Positions 17,107-26,011 of a stretch of DNA of 64,000 nucleotides are shown here, piece by piece (position 1 is the stretch's first letter; each line of letters starts with the position of its first letter). The notes below the pieces were generated by a model. That model worked only from the letters and a program-made list of their open reading frames with translations. It was not told where the DNA came from and searched no databases. Location: contig JAHLLS010000011.1 in the NCBI GenBank assembly GCA_020444045.1, positions 62,001-126,000 of the forward strand. Reading direction: 5' to 3'. Made by a program: the position numbers and the translations under genes. This stretch comes from Deltaproteobacteria bacterium. GTDB taxonomy: Bacteria; Desulfobacterota; Desulfobacteria; Desulfobacterales; UBA5852.

Positions 17107-18138
17107 ATGCGAGGAGACCAACTATCCAGGCAGTGGCGTGTACTGAGGCAACTCGAGGTCAGTCGAAATGGCCTGACAGCCAACGACATCGCGGAAGAGG
17201 GGGGCGTGTCCCTGCGAACGGCCTACCGGGATATGGACGATCTGCAGTATGCGGGTTTCCCGATTTTCTCGGAGAAGGAAGGCAAGGCCACTCGCTGGCG
17301 CCTGATGGAGGGGTTTCGGTTCGACATACCGGAGCCCTTTACCCTGACCGAACTGCTCTGCCTGCACCTCGGGGGCGACCTGTTCAACGTCTTCCAAGGC
17401 ACGGTGTTCCAGGCCTCCCAGGAAAGCATTCTGGAGAAAATTCGGGGCATGTTCCCGGCCGAGACCCTGGCCTACCTGGATCGCATCCGGTCCGCCTATC
17501 AAATGGGCGGCGGTCCGTGCAAGGACTACAGTTGGTGCAGCGAGATCATCGGCCAGATTCACCGCGCGGTGGCCGATCGCAAGAGCATCGAGTTCGGCTA
17601 TTGGTCACTGCAAAAAGACGAACGAACCTCCCGCAAAGTGGACCCCTACAAGATCTGGTTCTATGACGGGACCATCTACGTGATCGGCTATTGCCACCTG
17701 CGGGACGATATCCGATCTTTCGTAGTGGACCGTATCAACATGCTTAGCGTGACCGAAGATCATTTTAAAATCCCAAGCACGTTTTCTTTCGAGAACTACA
17801 TCCACCACAGCTTCAAAGTGATGCAGGACGAGCTCTACGGGGTGGTCATCAGGATCAGTCCGGCCTGGGCGCGCTACGTGGGGGAAAAGATCTGGCACGA
17901 GAGCCAGCGGATTCAGAAGCTCATCGACGGCGGGATCGAAATCAGCTTCAAGGTGGCCGGCCTGAGTGAAATTTGCCAGTGGGTGTTGAGCATGGGCCCA
18001 GAGGCGGTAGTCGTGGAACCCACCGAGCTCAAAGTTTTGGTATGGAAGAAACTATACGAGACGCTGGAGCATTATCACGGCATTTCCGAAGATGCCGAGG
18101 CCACGGAAATTGACAGCAGTCGGGACTATGGAGCGTGA
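17107..18138 (+). CDS. WYL-domain transcriptional regulator
   Basis: A 343-residue regulator with an N-terminal winged helix-turn-helix (LRQLEVSRNGLTANDIAEEGGVSLRTAYRDMDDL). A WYL ligand-binding domain sits in the middle (KVDPYKIWFYDGTIYVIGYCHLRDDIRSFVVDRI) and a WCX-type C-terminal region follows. WYL proteins sense nucleic-acid or nucleotide ligands and commonly control defence genes (for example BrxR and CapW). The ATG is chosen because GGAAGGGG lies five bases upstream; TTG and GTG codons just before it are less likely. It may read the 19-bp motif seen upstream of jetA, ARPP-1 and the small secreted gene, but that is conjecture. Confidence 0.85.
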   Translation: MRGDQLSRQWRVLRQLEVSRNGLTANDIAEEGGVSLRTAYRDMDDLQYAGFPIFSEKEGKATRWRLMEGFRFDIPEPFTLTELLCLHLGGDLFNVFQGTVFQASQESILEKIRGMFPAETLAYLDRIRSAYQMGGGPCKDYSWCSEIIGQIHRAVADRKSIEFGYWSLQKDERTSRKVDPYKIWFYDGTIYVIGYCHLRDDIRSFVVDRINMLSVTEDHFKIPSTFSFENYIHHSFKVMQDELYGVVIRISPAWARYVGEKIWHESQRIQKLIDGGIEISFKVAGLSEICQWVLSMGPEAVVVEPTELKVLVWKKLYETLEHYHGISEDAEATEIDSSRDYGA

Positions 18139-18191
18139 TCAAAAATTTGCCCATATCCATGGGGCATCAAGAGAAATAGAAGGGAGTGACA

Positions 18192-18671
18192 ATGGGGCTG
18201 GATTGTACGCTTTGGCAAATTACAATGCCCCAACTGGCGGAACTGCTGGACTCGGATGAAGCCGTGGAGGCATTGATATGCGGTGAAGACGGTGCAATCA
18301 ATGCCAAAAGTCTCTATTTTGGCAGCGCCTGGCACGTGTTGCACTTTTGCATGACCGGTGAAGCGGAAGGCAATGTCTTTCCGCTTGCATACGCCCTGAT
18401 GGCAGGAATCCCCATTGCCGACGACTACCTCGATGGAGCGGCTTATCTTCTCCCCCACGTTGTTAGAGACGTTGCCGAGGCCTTGGGTACGTTGTCTGAA
18501 ACAATTATTGTAGAACGCTTTAAGGAGGAAGCCTGCGGCAACCGTGAGATTTATGCCAGCCAATGGCCTGAAGACAGATCCGATGAGATAGCCAAGTATT
18601 TTGATCGGCTAAAAAGGTTCTTTGAGGAGGCTGCGCATAAGAGGAATGCCATGCTGCGCCACATCGGGTAA
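18192..18671 (+). CDS. DUF1877 (YfbM-like) protein
   Basis: A 159-residue protein. MGLDCTLWQITMPQLAELLDSDEAVEALI and AWHVLHFCMTG match the DUF1877/YfbM family of small cytosolic proteins of unknown function. The ATG follows AGGGAG with five-base spacing. A partial match to the recurrent motif (TTTGCCCATATC, 18146-18157) lies upstream. No operon partner. Confidence 0.7.
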   Translation: MGLDCTLWQITMPQLAELLDSDEAVEALICGEDGAINAKSLYFGSAWHVLHFCMTGEAEGNVFPLAYALMAGIPIADDYLDGAAYLLPHVVRDVAEALGTLSETIIVERFKEEACGNREIYASQWPEDRSDEIAKYFDRLKRFFEEAAHKRNAMLRHIG

Positions 18672-18715
18672 AAGCAAGTTCATTTTTACTCTGCATTTCC
18701 CAATCGAAGCTGAGA

Positions 18716-19495
18716 ATGAAATCTTTAAACTTCACTCACCCAATCATATTTCACATCCCCCATGCTTCGCGGATTATCCCCATTGATGTTCGACCGTCGC
18801 TGATGCTGTCGGATTCAGAATTAAACCATGAACTGACGAAAATGACGGATGCTTACACCGACGATTTATTTGCCCCTGATCTTAATATCCCTCGCGTGGT
18901 TTTCCCTATAAGCCGTCTGGTAGTCGATCCGGAACGGTTCCTCGACGATGATTTAGAGATTATGGCGGCACGCGGTATGGGGGTCATCTACTCGCGCACC
19001 TCAGACGGAATGCCGCTTCGGCTTCGACCGACGGTGGAGGCGCGTGAAAAGCTAATCGACCGATATTACAGGCCCCATCATCAAGCACTCGAAGCGTGTG
19101 CATCGACCTGTTTGCGGCAATTGGGCCGGTGCCTCCTCATCGATTGCCATAGCTTCCCATCGGAACCGCTTCCCTACGAGGATGATCAGGATAGCCACCG
19201 CCCTGATATTTGCATCGGTACGGACGACTTCCATACCCCTAAGTGGATCGAGAACGAAATCATACGAATTTTTAACCGGCTAGGGTTCTGCACGGAGGTC
19301 AATCGCCCCTTTTCCGGATCCATTGTGCCAATGAAATTTTATCAAATAGAGCCGCGGGTTATGTCGATAATGGTTGAAATCAACCGCAAATTGTACCTGG
19401 AGGAAAAATCCGGAAAGAAACATGGCGGATTTGAAGCATTGAAGAACAAGCTTGGAAGCGCTATATCTCGTATCAAAGTCATCGCTGTTCAGTGA
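18716..19495 (+). CDS. N-formylglutamate amidohydrolase family protein
   Basis: A 259-residue protein of the N-formylglutamate amidohydrolase family. It has the N-terminal metal-ligand segment FHIPHASRIIP, then DAYTDDLF, SRLVVDPERF and LLIDCHSFPSEP. Family members are zinc hydrolases that cleave N-formyl- or N-acyl-amino acids. No histidine-degradation genes are nearby, so the substrate here is probably different. The gene ends 58 bases before the NERD-helicase start and may be co-transcribed with it. Confidence 0.85.
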   Translation: MKSLNFTHPIIFHIPHASRIIPIDVRPSLMLSDSELNHELTKMTDAYTDDLFAPDLNIPRVVFPISRLVVDPERFLDDDLEIMAARGMGVIYSRTSDGMPLRLRPTVEAREKLIDRYYRPHHQALEACASTCLRQLGRCLLIDCHSFPSEPLPYEDDQDSHRPDICIGTDDFHTPKWIENEIIRIFNRLGFCTEVNRPFSGSIVPMKFYQIEPRVMSIMVEINRKLYLEEKSGKKHGGFEALKNKLGSAISRIKVIAVQ

Positions 19496-19553
19496 ACGCG
19501 GACCTGCCGTTTTCCAGACCGAACAATCGTCGCTGAGAGGGGGCCGTCGGACC

Positions 19554-21395
19554 ATGGCAATAATGATCCCGGAAGATGTTCAGACGTTTCGAACAGACGG
19601 TGAGAGATCAACCTACCATTTCCTACATAGGGTCGCCAAACCCAACGACGATTATATTGTTTGGTACTCGCCCGACCTGAACAACCAAGAACCGGACTTC
19701 GTAATTTATAATAAACGGTGCGGGGTCGTGATCTTGGAGGTGAAGGACTGGGCCCTCGACCAGATCGTCGAGGCCAACCCCCACAAATTCAGCGTCAAAT
19801 TTGGTGGAAGGGTCGAGAGTCGAACCAATCCTTTGAAACAGGCCACCGGCTACATGCAGCAGTTGATGGAAGTGATCCAAAAGGACGGCCGCCTGGTCTC
19901 AAGAGATCCTGCCTACTACGGCAAACCCACAATCCCCCTTTCCTGCGGGGTCGTCTTCACCAATATCAACAAGCATGAATACAATGAAAAGGGCTTTCCG
20001 CAGGTCCTGACAACAGATAAAACGTTTTTCTGGGACGATCTGCATCCGGAATCTGACTTCTGCCGCGATCAAAGCGGAAAGTGTTTTCGGGAAGCCTTCG
20101 AGCGCATGTTCCCCCCGCTTTTCCCTTTCAAGCTTAGCGGAAGGGAAATGGATCACCTCAAACATCTGATATTCCCTATCGTGCGGGTCGAGATTCCACC
20201 CCGCAGCACGAAGCCCTACCCTGTGCGTTGTGCGCGCCTCAAATCCCTGGACAACCACCAGGAAGCCCTTGCCCGGAAATATGACAACGGGCACCGCATT
20301 TTCAGCGGGCCGTCCGGGTGCGGCAAGACGTTGATCCTGGCCAACAAGGCAGCCTTTCTGCTCAAATACAACCCGGCTATCAAGCGCGTCCTCCTGGTCT
20401 GTTTCAACATCACCCTGGTCAACTATTTGAAGCGTTTGCTGTCGGGCAAAGGCCTGCCCCTTGGTGAGAACGGCGTTCACGTGACCCATTTTTACCAGTT
20501 GTGTGCCGACATTCTTGGCGAGCCGGTTCAATTCGAAAACGAAGATGCCGACTATTACGACCTCGTCGTCCAGTCCTCTGTGGAGCGTCTCGAGAGGGTC
20601 GGACCGAGCTTCGACGCCGTTCTGGTGGACGAGGGACAGGATTTCTCGCCGGACATGTACAGGGTGGTGGCAAAGGTCCTGAACCCTAAAACAGACAACC
20701 TGACGATCGCCCTCGACGACAATCAAAACCTTTACCGCCACACCTTTGCCTGGTCGAACGTGGGTATCCGCGCCCGCGGCAGGACGCACAAACTATCATA
20801 TGTGTACCGCAGCACCCGAGAGCTCTCACGTTTTGCCGCATCATTCTTTCACGGAATCACCGAGGATGAGAAAGAAAACGGGAACGGCCAGATGGAGCTG
20901 TTTCCCGAGTTCTTTGATTTCAGCGGCCCCCGGCCTGAAATAGAGCGCCTGGAGAGCGTCGAGGCAATCTGCGCCTACGTCGCGGACAAGGTCGCCGAAA
21001 CGGTCGCAAAGGACGAATGCCCGTACTCTGAAGTAGCCGTGCTGTATGCCAAAAAAACGCCCCAAGGTGATTCGACACTGCCGGTGCCCGAAATGATCGA
21101 GCAGTACCTGGCGCAGAAAGGCATTTTCAGCAACTGGGTTTCAAAAGACTACAATCAAAAAAGCACTTACGATATTTCGACCAACAGCGTTGCCATAAGT
21201 ACCATTTACAGTGCCAAAGGCCTCGATTTCGCCTGTGTGTTTCTCATCGGTCTGGACACCATCGATGAGGCCAAGATGACCCGCGATCAGATTAAACGGT
21301 TGACCTATGTCGGCATTACGCGTGCCCGCTACCAATTGTTCGTTCCCTACGTCGAGGAAACGCAAGTGATACGGAAATTGGCGGCACTGGTCTGA
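19554..21395 (+). CDS. NERD-domain superfamily I helicase
   Basis: A 613-residue protein fusing an N-terminal NERD nuclease-related domain (EPDFVIYNKRCGVVILEVKDW, residues ~40-60) to an SF1/UvrD-like helicase. Walker A GPSGCGKT is at about 252-259, the Walker B-like VDEGQDF near 358-364, a motif IV-type YRSTREL, and STIYSAKGLDF and TYVGITRARYQL near the C-terminus. Such proteins probably unwind and nick DNA and recur in defence islands. The ATG encoding MAIMIPEDVQ was chosen because a longer reading frame would overlap the preceding gene. Confidence 0.82.
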   Translation: MAIMIPEDVQTFRTDGERSTYHFLHRVAKPNDDYIVWYSPDLNNQEPDFVIYNKRCGVVILEVKDWALDQIVEANPHKFSVKFGGRVESRTNPLKQATGYMQQLMEVIQKDGRLVSRDPAYYGKPTIPLSCGVVFTNINKHEYNEKGFPQVLTTDKTFFWDDLHPESDFCRDQSGKCFREAFERMFPPLFPFKLSGREMDHLKHLIFPIVRVEIPPRSTKPYPVRCARLKSLDNHQEALARKYDNGHRIFSGPSGCGKTLILANKAAFLLKYNPAIKRVLLVCFNITLVNYLKRLLSGKGLPLGENGVHVTHFYQLCADILGEPVQFENEDADYYDLVVQSSVERLERVGPSFDAVLVDEGQDFSPDMYRVVAKVLNPKTDNLTIALDDNQNLYRHTFAWSNVGIRARGRTHKLSYVYRSTRELSRFAASFFHGITEDEKENGNGQMELFPEFFDFSGPRPEIERLESVEAICAYVADKVAETVAKDECPYSEVAVLYAKKTPQGDSTLPVPEMIEQYLAQKGIFSNWVSKDYNQKSTYDISTNSVAISTIYSAKGLDFACVFLIGLDTIDEAKMTRDQIKRLTYVGITRARYQLFVPYVEETQVIRKLAALV

Positions 21396-21418
21396 ATAAA
21401 CTGAAATTCCTCTATCAT

Positions 21419-21469
21419 TTTGCCCTTATCTGACAAAAGGGAATGTTAATTTTGCCTTCGACTGACATC
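21419..21469 (+). promoter_or_regulatory. Tandem copies of the recurrent 19-bp motif
   Basis: TTTGCCCTTATCTGACAAA (21419-21437) and a diverged TTTGCCTTCGACTGACATC (21451-21469) are spaced 32 bp apart, about three helical turns. They precede the small secreted protein gene. Confidence 0.45.
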
Positions 21470-21513
21470 GTTTCCATCCAGATTTTAATGACGAATGAAT
21501 CGGGGAGGTCGAA

Positions 21514-21807
21514 ATGGTGCGAAAAACAACGTTGAAGGGCAGATCATCAGCCGGTTGCGGCCACCTATGCGAAGGTAAGCGTCTGTCGACCCATGGCTTT
21601 TTGCGAATACAGGCGCTCTTGGCAGTTTTGACGCTGATCATCTTTTGCGGGTCCACGGTATTTTCCGGTGAACGCTCGGGGTATCTCAAACAAGATTCGC
21701 TATTCAAAGACCGGGTCAACATTAACGATAAAGACGGCCGGCGAAAAGGCTACTTGAAGCCGGATGCGATAGATGACGACCGGACCAACATATACAAGAA
21801 GGAATGA
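21514..21807 (+). CDS. Small exported protein with tandem peptide repeat
   Basis: A 97-residue protein with a basic N-terminus, one hydrophobic segment near residues 32-48 (IQALLAVLTLIIFCGSTVF) and a hydrophilic tail. The tail holds two copies of GYLKxDxxxxDRxNIxxK (residues ~56-75 and ~78-97). The hydrophobic segment could be a signal peptide or a signal anchor. The ATG has GGGGAGG six bases upstream. I do not recognise the family. The repeat may bind a ligand or a cell-wall component. It lies directly before the nuclease/helicase operon. Confidence 0.6.
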   Translation: MVRKTTLKGRSSAGCGHLCEGKRLSTHGFLRIQALLAVLTLIIFCGSTVFSGERSGYLKQDSLFKDRVNINDKDGRRKGYLKPDAIDDDRTNIYKKE

Positions 21808-21862
21808 ACGCCGAACGCGTTGTAGCAACCTGATCCAATGCGTGGGGCAGTGAGGTATTGAA

Positions 21863-22702
21863 ATGTACTTGGCGGAACTCCATGGCAAGCTGTCGCGAAA
21901 CGTCGAGCACAAGGAGGACATTCTCACCTCGAATGTGTTTTCCTTCTTCAAATATGCCCGGCGGGACCTATTTCTTAAGCGCTATCTGGAAAAAATTCTT
22001 GATACAAATTTTACGGTAGACGAGCTGAACGATGCCAATTTCGTTTTCTGGCCAAGCTACGACGACGGCACCGAACCCGATCTGGTACTTGTAGTTGGTT
22101 CATACTATCTGCTTATTGAAGCCAAGTATTTTTCCGATTTCGGCAAAGAAACCGCTGAAAGAAAGGACCAAATCACCCGGGAAATAGAGGGCGGGTCGAT
22201 CGAGGCCAAGCGGCTTGGGAAGCGTTTCAGATTAGTAGCCGTAACCGCAGACAGCGTTTTTCGAAAAGAGAAGTTTTCCCATTTGACCAGCGATTTGCCT
22301 GTGAGATTCCGCTGGACCAACTGGCAGGCCGTTGCCTTCCTTCTGGAAGGGGTACTGGCCGGACAGCATGGGCTGGCACATCATGAACTGTGTCACGCGC
22401 AAGATCTCTTATACCTCTTGGACCGGAAAAATCTGCGCTCCTTCGGGGGATTTAACCTTGAGGGGCACTTCACACGATACGATCAAATCTATTTTGACGC
22501 CGACAGCGCTTCGTTCCGCGGAAGCTTTATCGGCTTTAAAGAGGCGCTGAGCGCTTGCTCAAGGGTCGGTCCGGCATCTCATCCCATATTTTTCCAGAAT
22601 GCAACAGGCCGCTCCCTGCAATCATTTTTCCAGGCGCTTAGAGAATTATCGCTCGATCTAACGGAATACGACCGAATCTTTTTTCAGAGGAGACGCACAT
22701 GA
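21863..22702 (+). CDS. PD-(D/E)XK nuclease-like protein
   Basis: A 279-residue protein with a PD-(D/E)XK core: EPD (Asp73) and LLIEAKY (Glu86, Lys88). It also has an upstream acidic helix KEDILTSNVFSFF (residues 17-29) typical of hypothetical restriction-type nucleases. It is the first gene of a tight operon: its stop overlaps the next start in ATGA. It is probably a DNA endonuclease. The specific family is not recognised. Confidence 0.65.
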   Translation: MYLAELHGKLSRNVEHKEDILTSNVFSFFKYARRDLFLKRYLEKILDTNFTVDELNDANFVFWPSYDDGTEPDLVLVVGSYYLLIEAKYFSDFGKETAERKDQITREIEGGSIEAKRLGKRFRLVAVTADSVFRKEKFSHLTSDLPVRFRWTNWQAVAFLLEGVLAGQHGLAHHELCHAQDLLYLLDRKNLRSFGGFNLEGHFTRYDQIYFDADSASFRGSFIGFKEALSACSRVGPASHPIFFQNATGRSLQSFFQALRELSLDLTEYDRIFFQRRRT

Positions 22703-23301
22703 ATACCGACATCGCCCTTCAAACCAAGGCCGCCTTTGACTTCATCGAGAAGCTGTATTTGGAGACGAGTTACCTCGTCAAAGAAATCGAGGGGATCCTC
22801 TACGAAGAAGAAGAGCGATTTGTGATTGGGAGACCTTCTGGTTATCATGTGTCATTCAGAACGTCATTGGGCCTCGAAACCAACAATGTGAAATTTTGGT
22901 TCCCCAAAAAATTCGGAGTGTTTTTTGTTCCAGAAGAAGAGACCAAGCTCAAGGGCGGGCAGACCTTCACCCCCGTGCGTGATGATTTGAAGCTTATTTA
23001 TTTAAAGGTTCTTTTTAACGATTCCAAGGAAAGGGTGCCTACCATTTTTTCTGGGGTCCTATATGATATTTGGAAAAGACAGTCCGATAAGACTCATAAA
23101 TTCGAGCATTTAATGGGGCCTATCCAGTATAAGGATGACCGCATTTTTGCCAATGGCGAGGCAGTTTCGTATGAAGATCCAACCCTCCGGCTGAAGGGTA
23201 AGTTTTTAAAAAACCATTTGTTCGAGATGACCAACAGCCAGGCCTTGGTAGAAAAGATCGTCAATCCTACGCTGGATTTATATCGAAACTTGAATCCCTA
23301 A
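22699..23301 (+). CDS. Hypothetical protein, 200 residues, in helicase-nuclease operon
   Basis: Family not recognised. It begins MNTDIALQTKAAFDFIEKLYLETSYLVKEIEGIL and appears to be a mixed alpha/beta protein without membrane segments. It overlaps the upstream nuclease gene by four bases and is followed 28-43 bases later by the AddB-like gene. It may be a partner or inhibitor of the nuclease, which is inference from coupling only. Confidence 0.6.
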   Translation: MNTDIALQTKAAFDFIEKLYLETSYLVKEIEGILYEEEERFVIGRPSGYHVSFRTSLGLETNNVKFWFPKKFGVFFVPEEETKLKGGQTFTPVRDDLKLIYLKVLFNDSKERVPTIFSGVLYDIWKRQSDKTHKFEHLMGPIQYKDDRIFANGEAVSYEDPTLRLKGKFLKNHLFEMTNSQALVEKIVNPTLDLYRNLNP

Positions 23302-23344
23302 ATTCTCACATCCTTCGAGACTCTCCGAATTGAAAAAAACACTA

Positions 23345-26011
23345 ATGGAATTTTTTCTTACACCGGATGGTGGAAGCGCCCGTAAAGTCAAAAGGTTTTT
23401 GGCTAAACAGGCCCCGGGTCTCTACCGCTTGGCCGGTACGTGGCTGGAACTGATGGTTCAGACGACGGCTGCCTATCTGCTGCCGCCAACACCTGAAGAC
23501 TGGATGGAGCGATTAAGGCAAACCGCGTCCCGTCAGAAAGACGCCTTTTGGCTGTCGAGCCTGAAGGTGGCCCCCCAGGAGACCCTCGCGGAATTGCATG
23601 CCGCTATAGTTCGTTTGCTGGAGGGGGCAGGACATTCGGCCGACCCGCAGGCCTTGATGGATACGATTCCAACGAACAAACGCCTCCATCGGCGGGTTTC
23701 CGACCTGCTGCAGCTGGTTGAATCGGCAAGTGGGGTCCCCGATCATTTGCAGCAGATGGCTGACCTGCTCGACGCAAACGATCCTCCGCTGCGGCCCATC
23801 AGAGTCTATTATCCGCCGGACATGGATCTTAATGCCTGGCAGATGGCTGTCTTGCAGAAGCTTGCCTGCGATGCCCCTGCGCCAGATCCAGCACTGCAAG
23901 CCCTGTTGGATAGCGCCAGGACGTTGCCTAAGACATCCATCCCTGCCTTGCAAGCCGGCCGCAACCTTTTAAGCGATAGAAACGCGCCACCAAGGGGGAT
24001 TGACGGTGTTCGCGTCATAGCGGTTCGCGACAGTTTGGCCGAGGCCGAAATCGTTGCCGGGCTCGTCCAGAAGGCGATCGAGAACGACAGCGATGTTTCC
24101 GAGATCGGCCTCCTCCTGCCGAATGATTCCCTGAGCCTGATGGCGGTGGAAAATGCCTTCAACCGTTGCGGGCTGGTTTTGTCGGGGTTCCACCGTCCCG
24201 CAGGCCGACGAGACCTGGGCCGCGAAACCCTGCGATCTTTCTTGCTGTGTCTGCGCAAACCAGCCCCAATTATGGCCGTTGCATCGCTTCTGACTTCACC
24301 ATTGTTGCCTTGGGAAGCGGAGGAAGGACACGCCCTGGCTCAAGCCGTCATGGAAGGGGACGTACTGCTGAGATCCACCACGATGCCTGTCCCCGCCCAC
24401 AAGGTGATGGATCTCGTGGACCAGGGGGCCGCCACGCCGGCCGAACTGCAGAGGCGTTTGAACCGGTTCGTTCATCTGCTGACAGCCGAGGAGGCTTTTC
24501 ACGCACACCATCAGCGGGCCATGGAAACGGCTTTGCAGCTGCAGGAGACATTGTCCGGCATGGTGGAGCTCGACTGGGAGCCGCTTCTTTATCAGACCAA
24601 CCCGGAAACCCTGAGCGAGAACCCTCCGGTGGACTACTGGCATGAGGGGATACCTGTGTTTCACGAGGATGTGCGCCCCTGGTGCGCCGTCAAGCATTTG
24701 TTCGTGCTGGGGTTCAACGACGGGCACTTTCCTTCCGGCCCTGGAAGTTCGGCCGTGTTCACCGAGGCCGAGTGGGAAGAGATCGCTGCGTCCGGGTGGC
24801 CGGTGGCGACCAATGACCTTATCCGGAAGCGCCGGCGGGAGGTATTCGCCGAGCAGATAGGAGCGGCCACCGAAAGCCTGACGCTTCTTTTCGCGCGGCG
24901 CGATGCTCTGGGGCAGGCCCTGGAGCCCTCCGCCAGCCTGGTTTTCCTGGCCCGCAGCCTGGGCGTTGAAACCGACAGCCTTGTTCTGGACCTGGACCGC
25001 TCGGAGGATGTCAGGCGAATTTCGGATTTACCCATGGCACCGAAGGCCCAGCCTTCTCCGCCCCGGACCCTGCCCGTAGCGGACATTGAGCTCGGGGTCG
25101 ATCTCCTGGAGGCCTTCGGCCGCAAGGCGGGCGGCATGGCGCCGCTTTCTCCCAGCGCGGCCGACACCCTCATGGTTTCCCCCTTTGCCTGGCTGCTGGG
25201 GCGCATGGGCTGCGATCCTCGGACATGGGGCGTCGACGAATTCGACGTACTCACCGCCGGCACCCTGGCCCACCGAGTGTTCGAAGAACTCTTCCAGCCG
25301 GGGCTGCCCCTGCCCGACGAGGACGACATCAACCGCAAAGTGCCCAAGATTCTGCGGGAGCGGGTGCTGCAGATCGCCCCGTTTCTGCGAAGCCCGGACT
25401 GGCGGGTGGAGCGTTTCAAGTTCGAGTCGGAAATCCTGCGGGCGGCCGTGCACTGGAAGAAACTGCTGGCTTCGTGCGGGGCGACCGTCGTGGGGGCGGA
25501 GCAATGGCTGCGCGGCCAGCACGGCGAAATTCCCCTGCACGGTCAAAGCGACCTATTGGTGGGACTGCCCTCTGGCCGGCTGCTGTTGGTGGACTACAAG
25601 AAGTCCTCGAGCGGCAAGCGCCGCGACCGCATGCGCAGCGGCTTCGACCTGCAGGCCCACCTCTACCGGGTGATGATCCAGACAGGCGGCCTACCGGGAT
25701 TCGACCCGCCCCCCGATGAGATCGGCATCGTCTACTACCTCATGAACGACACCCGGGCATTAGCGGACAGCCCGGTGGAGGCGGACGGATCGGTGCCCGG
25801 CTGGGAGGTTCTGACCAACGACATTTCCGCCCAGGCCATGCAGCACCTCGACCGGCGGCTGATCCAAATTCGCAACGGGATCGTGCGGCTCAATACGACC
25901 GATGACGAAAAATGGTGGGAGGACAACGCCGGCCTGCCTATATACGCCCTGGACAACAGCCCCCTGCTGCGGCTCTTCATGTACCCTGAAACAGGGGAGG
26001 GGGCCTCATGA
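23345..26011 (+). CDS. AddB-like PD-(D/E)XK nuclease/helicase-fold protein
   Basis: A protein of about 888 residues resembling AddB/RexB-type proteins. The long N-terminal part has helicase-fold features (GVRVIAVRDSLAEAEIVAGLV, FVLGFNDGHFP). A C-terminal PD-(D/E)XK nuclease domain has GQSDLLVG near residue ~737 and LLLVDYKKS near ~748-756. No intact Walker A was seen, as in many AddB proteins. It overlaps the AddA-like helicase by four bases. I prefer the ATG; a TTG five codons upstream (23330) is possible and neither has a clear ribosome-binding site. Confidence 0.75.
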   Translation: MEFFLTPDGGSARKVKRFLAKQAPGLYRLAGTWLELMVQTTAAYLLPPTPEDWMERLRQTASRQKDAFWLSSLKVAPQETLAELHAAIVRLLEGAGHSADPQALMDTIPTNKRLHRRVSDLLQLVESASGVPDHLQQMADLLDANDPPLRPIRVYYPPDMDLNAWQMAVLQKLACDAPAPDPALQALLDSARTLPKTSIPALQAGRNLLSDRNAPPRGIDGVRVIAVRDSLAEAEIVAGLVQKAIENDSDVSEIGLLLPNDSLSLMAVENAFNRCGLVLSGFHRPAGRRDLGRETLRSFLLCLRKPAPIMAVASLLTSPLLPWEAEEGHALAQAVMEGDVLLRSTTMPVPAHKVMDLVDQGAATPAELQRRLNRFVHLLTAEEAFHAHHQRAMETALQLQETLSGMVELDWEPLLYQTNPETLSENPPVDYWHEGIPVFHEDVRPWCAVKHLFVLGFNDGHFPSGPGSSAVFTEAEWEEIAASGWPVATNDLIRKRRREVFAEQIGAATESLTLLFARRDALGQALEPSASLVFLARSLGVETDSLVLDLDRSEDVRRISDLPMAPKAQPSPPRTLPVADIELGVDLLEAFGRKAGGMAPLSPSAADTLMVSPFAWLLGRMGCDPRTWGVDEFDVLTAGTLAHRVFEELFQPGLPLPDEDDINRKVPKILRERVLQIAPFLRSPDWRVERFKFESEILRAAVHWKKLLASCGATVVGAEQWLRGQHGEIPLHGQSDLLVGLPSGRLLLVDYKKSSSGKRRDRMRSGFDLQAHLYRVMIQTGGLPGFDPPPDEIGIVYYLMNDTRALADSPVEADGSVPGWEVLTNDISAQAMQHLDRRLIQIRNGIVRLNTTDDEKWWEDNAGLPIYALDNSPLLRLFMYPETGEGAS

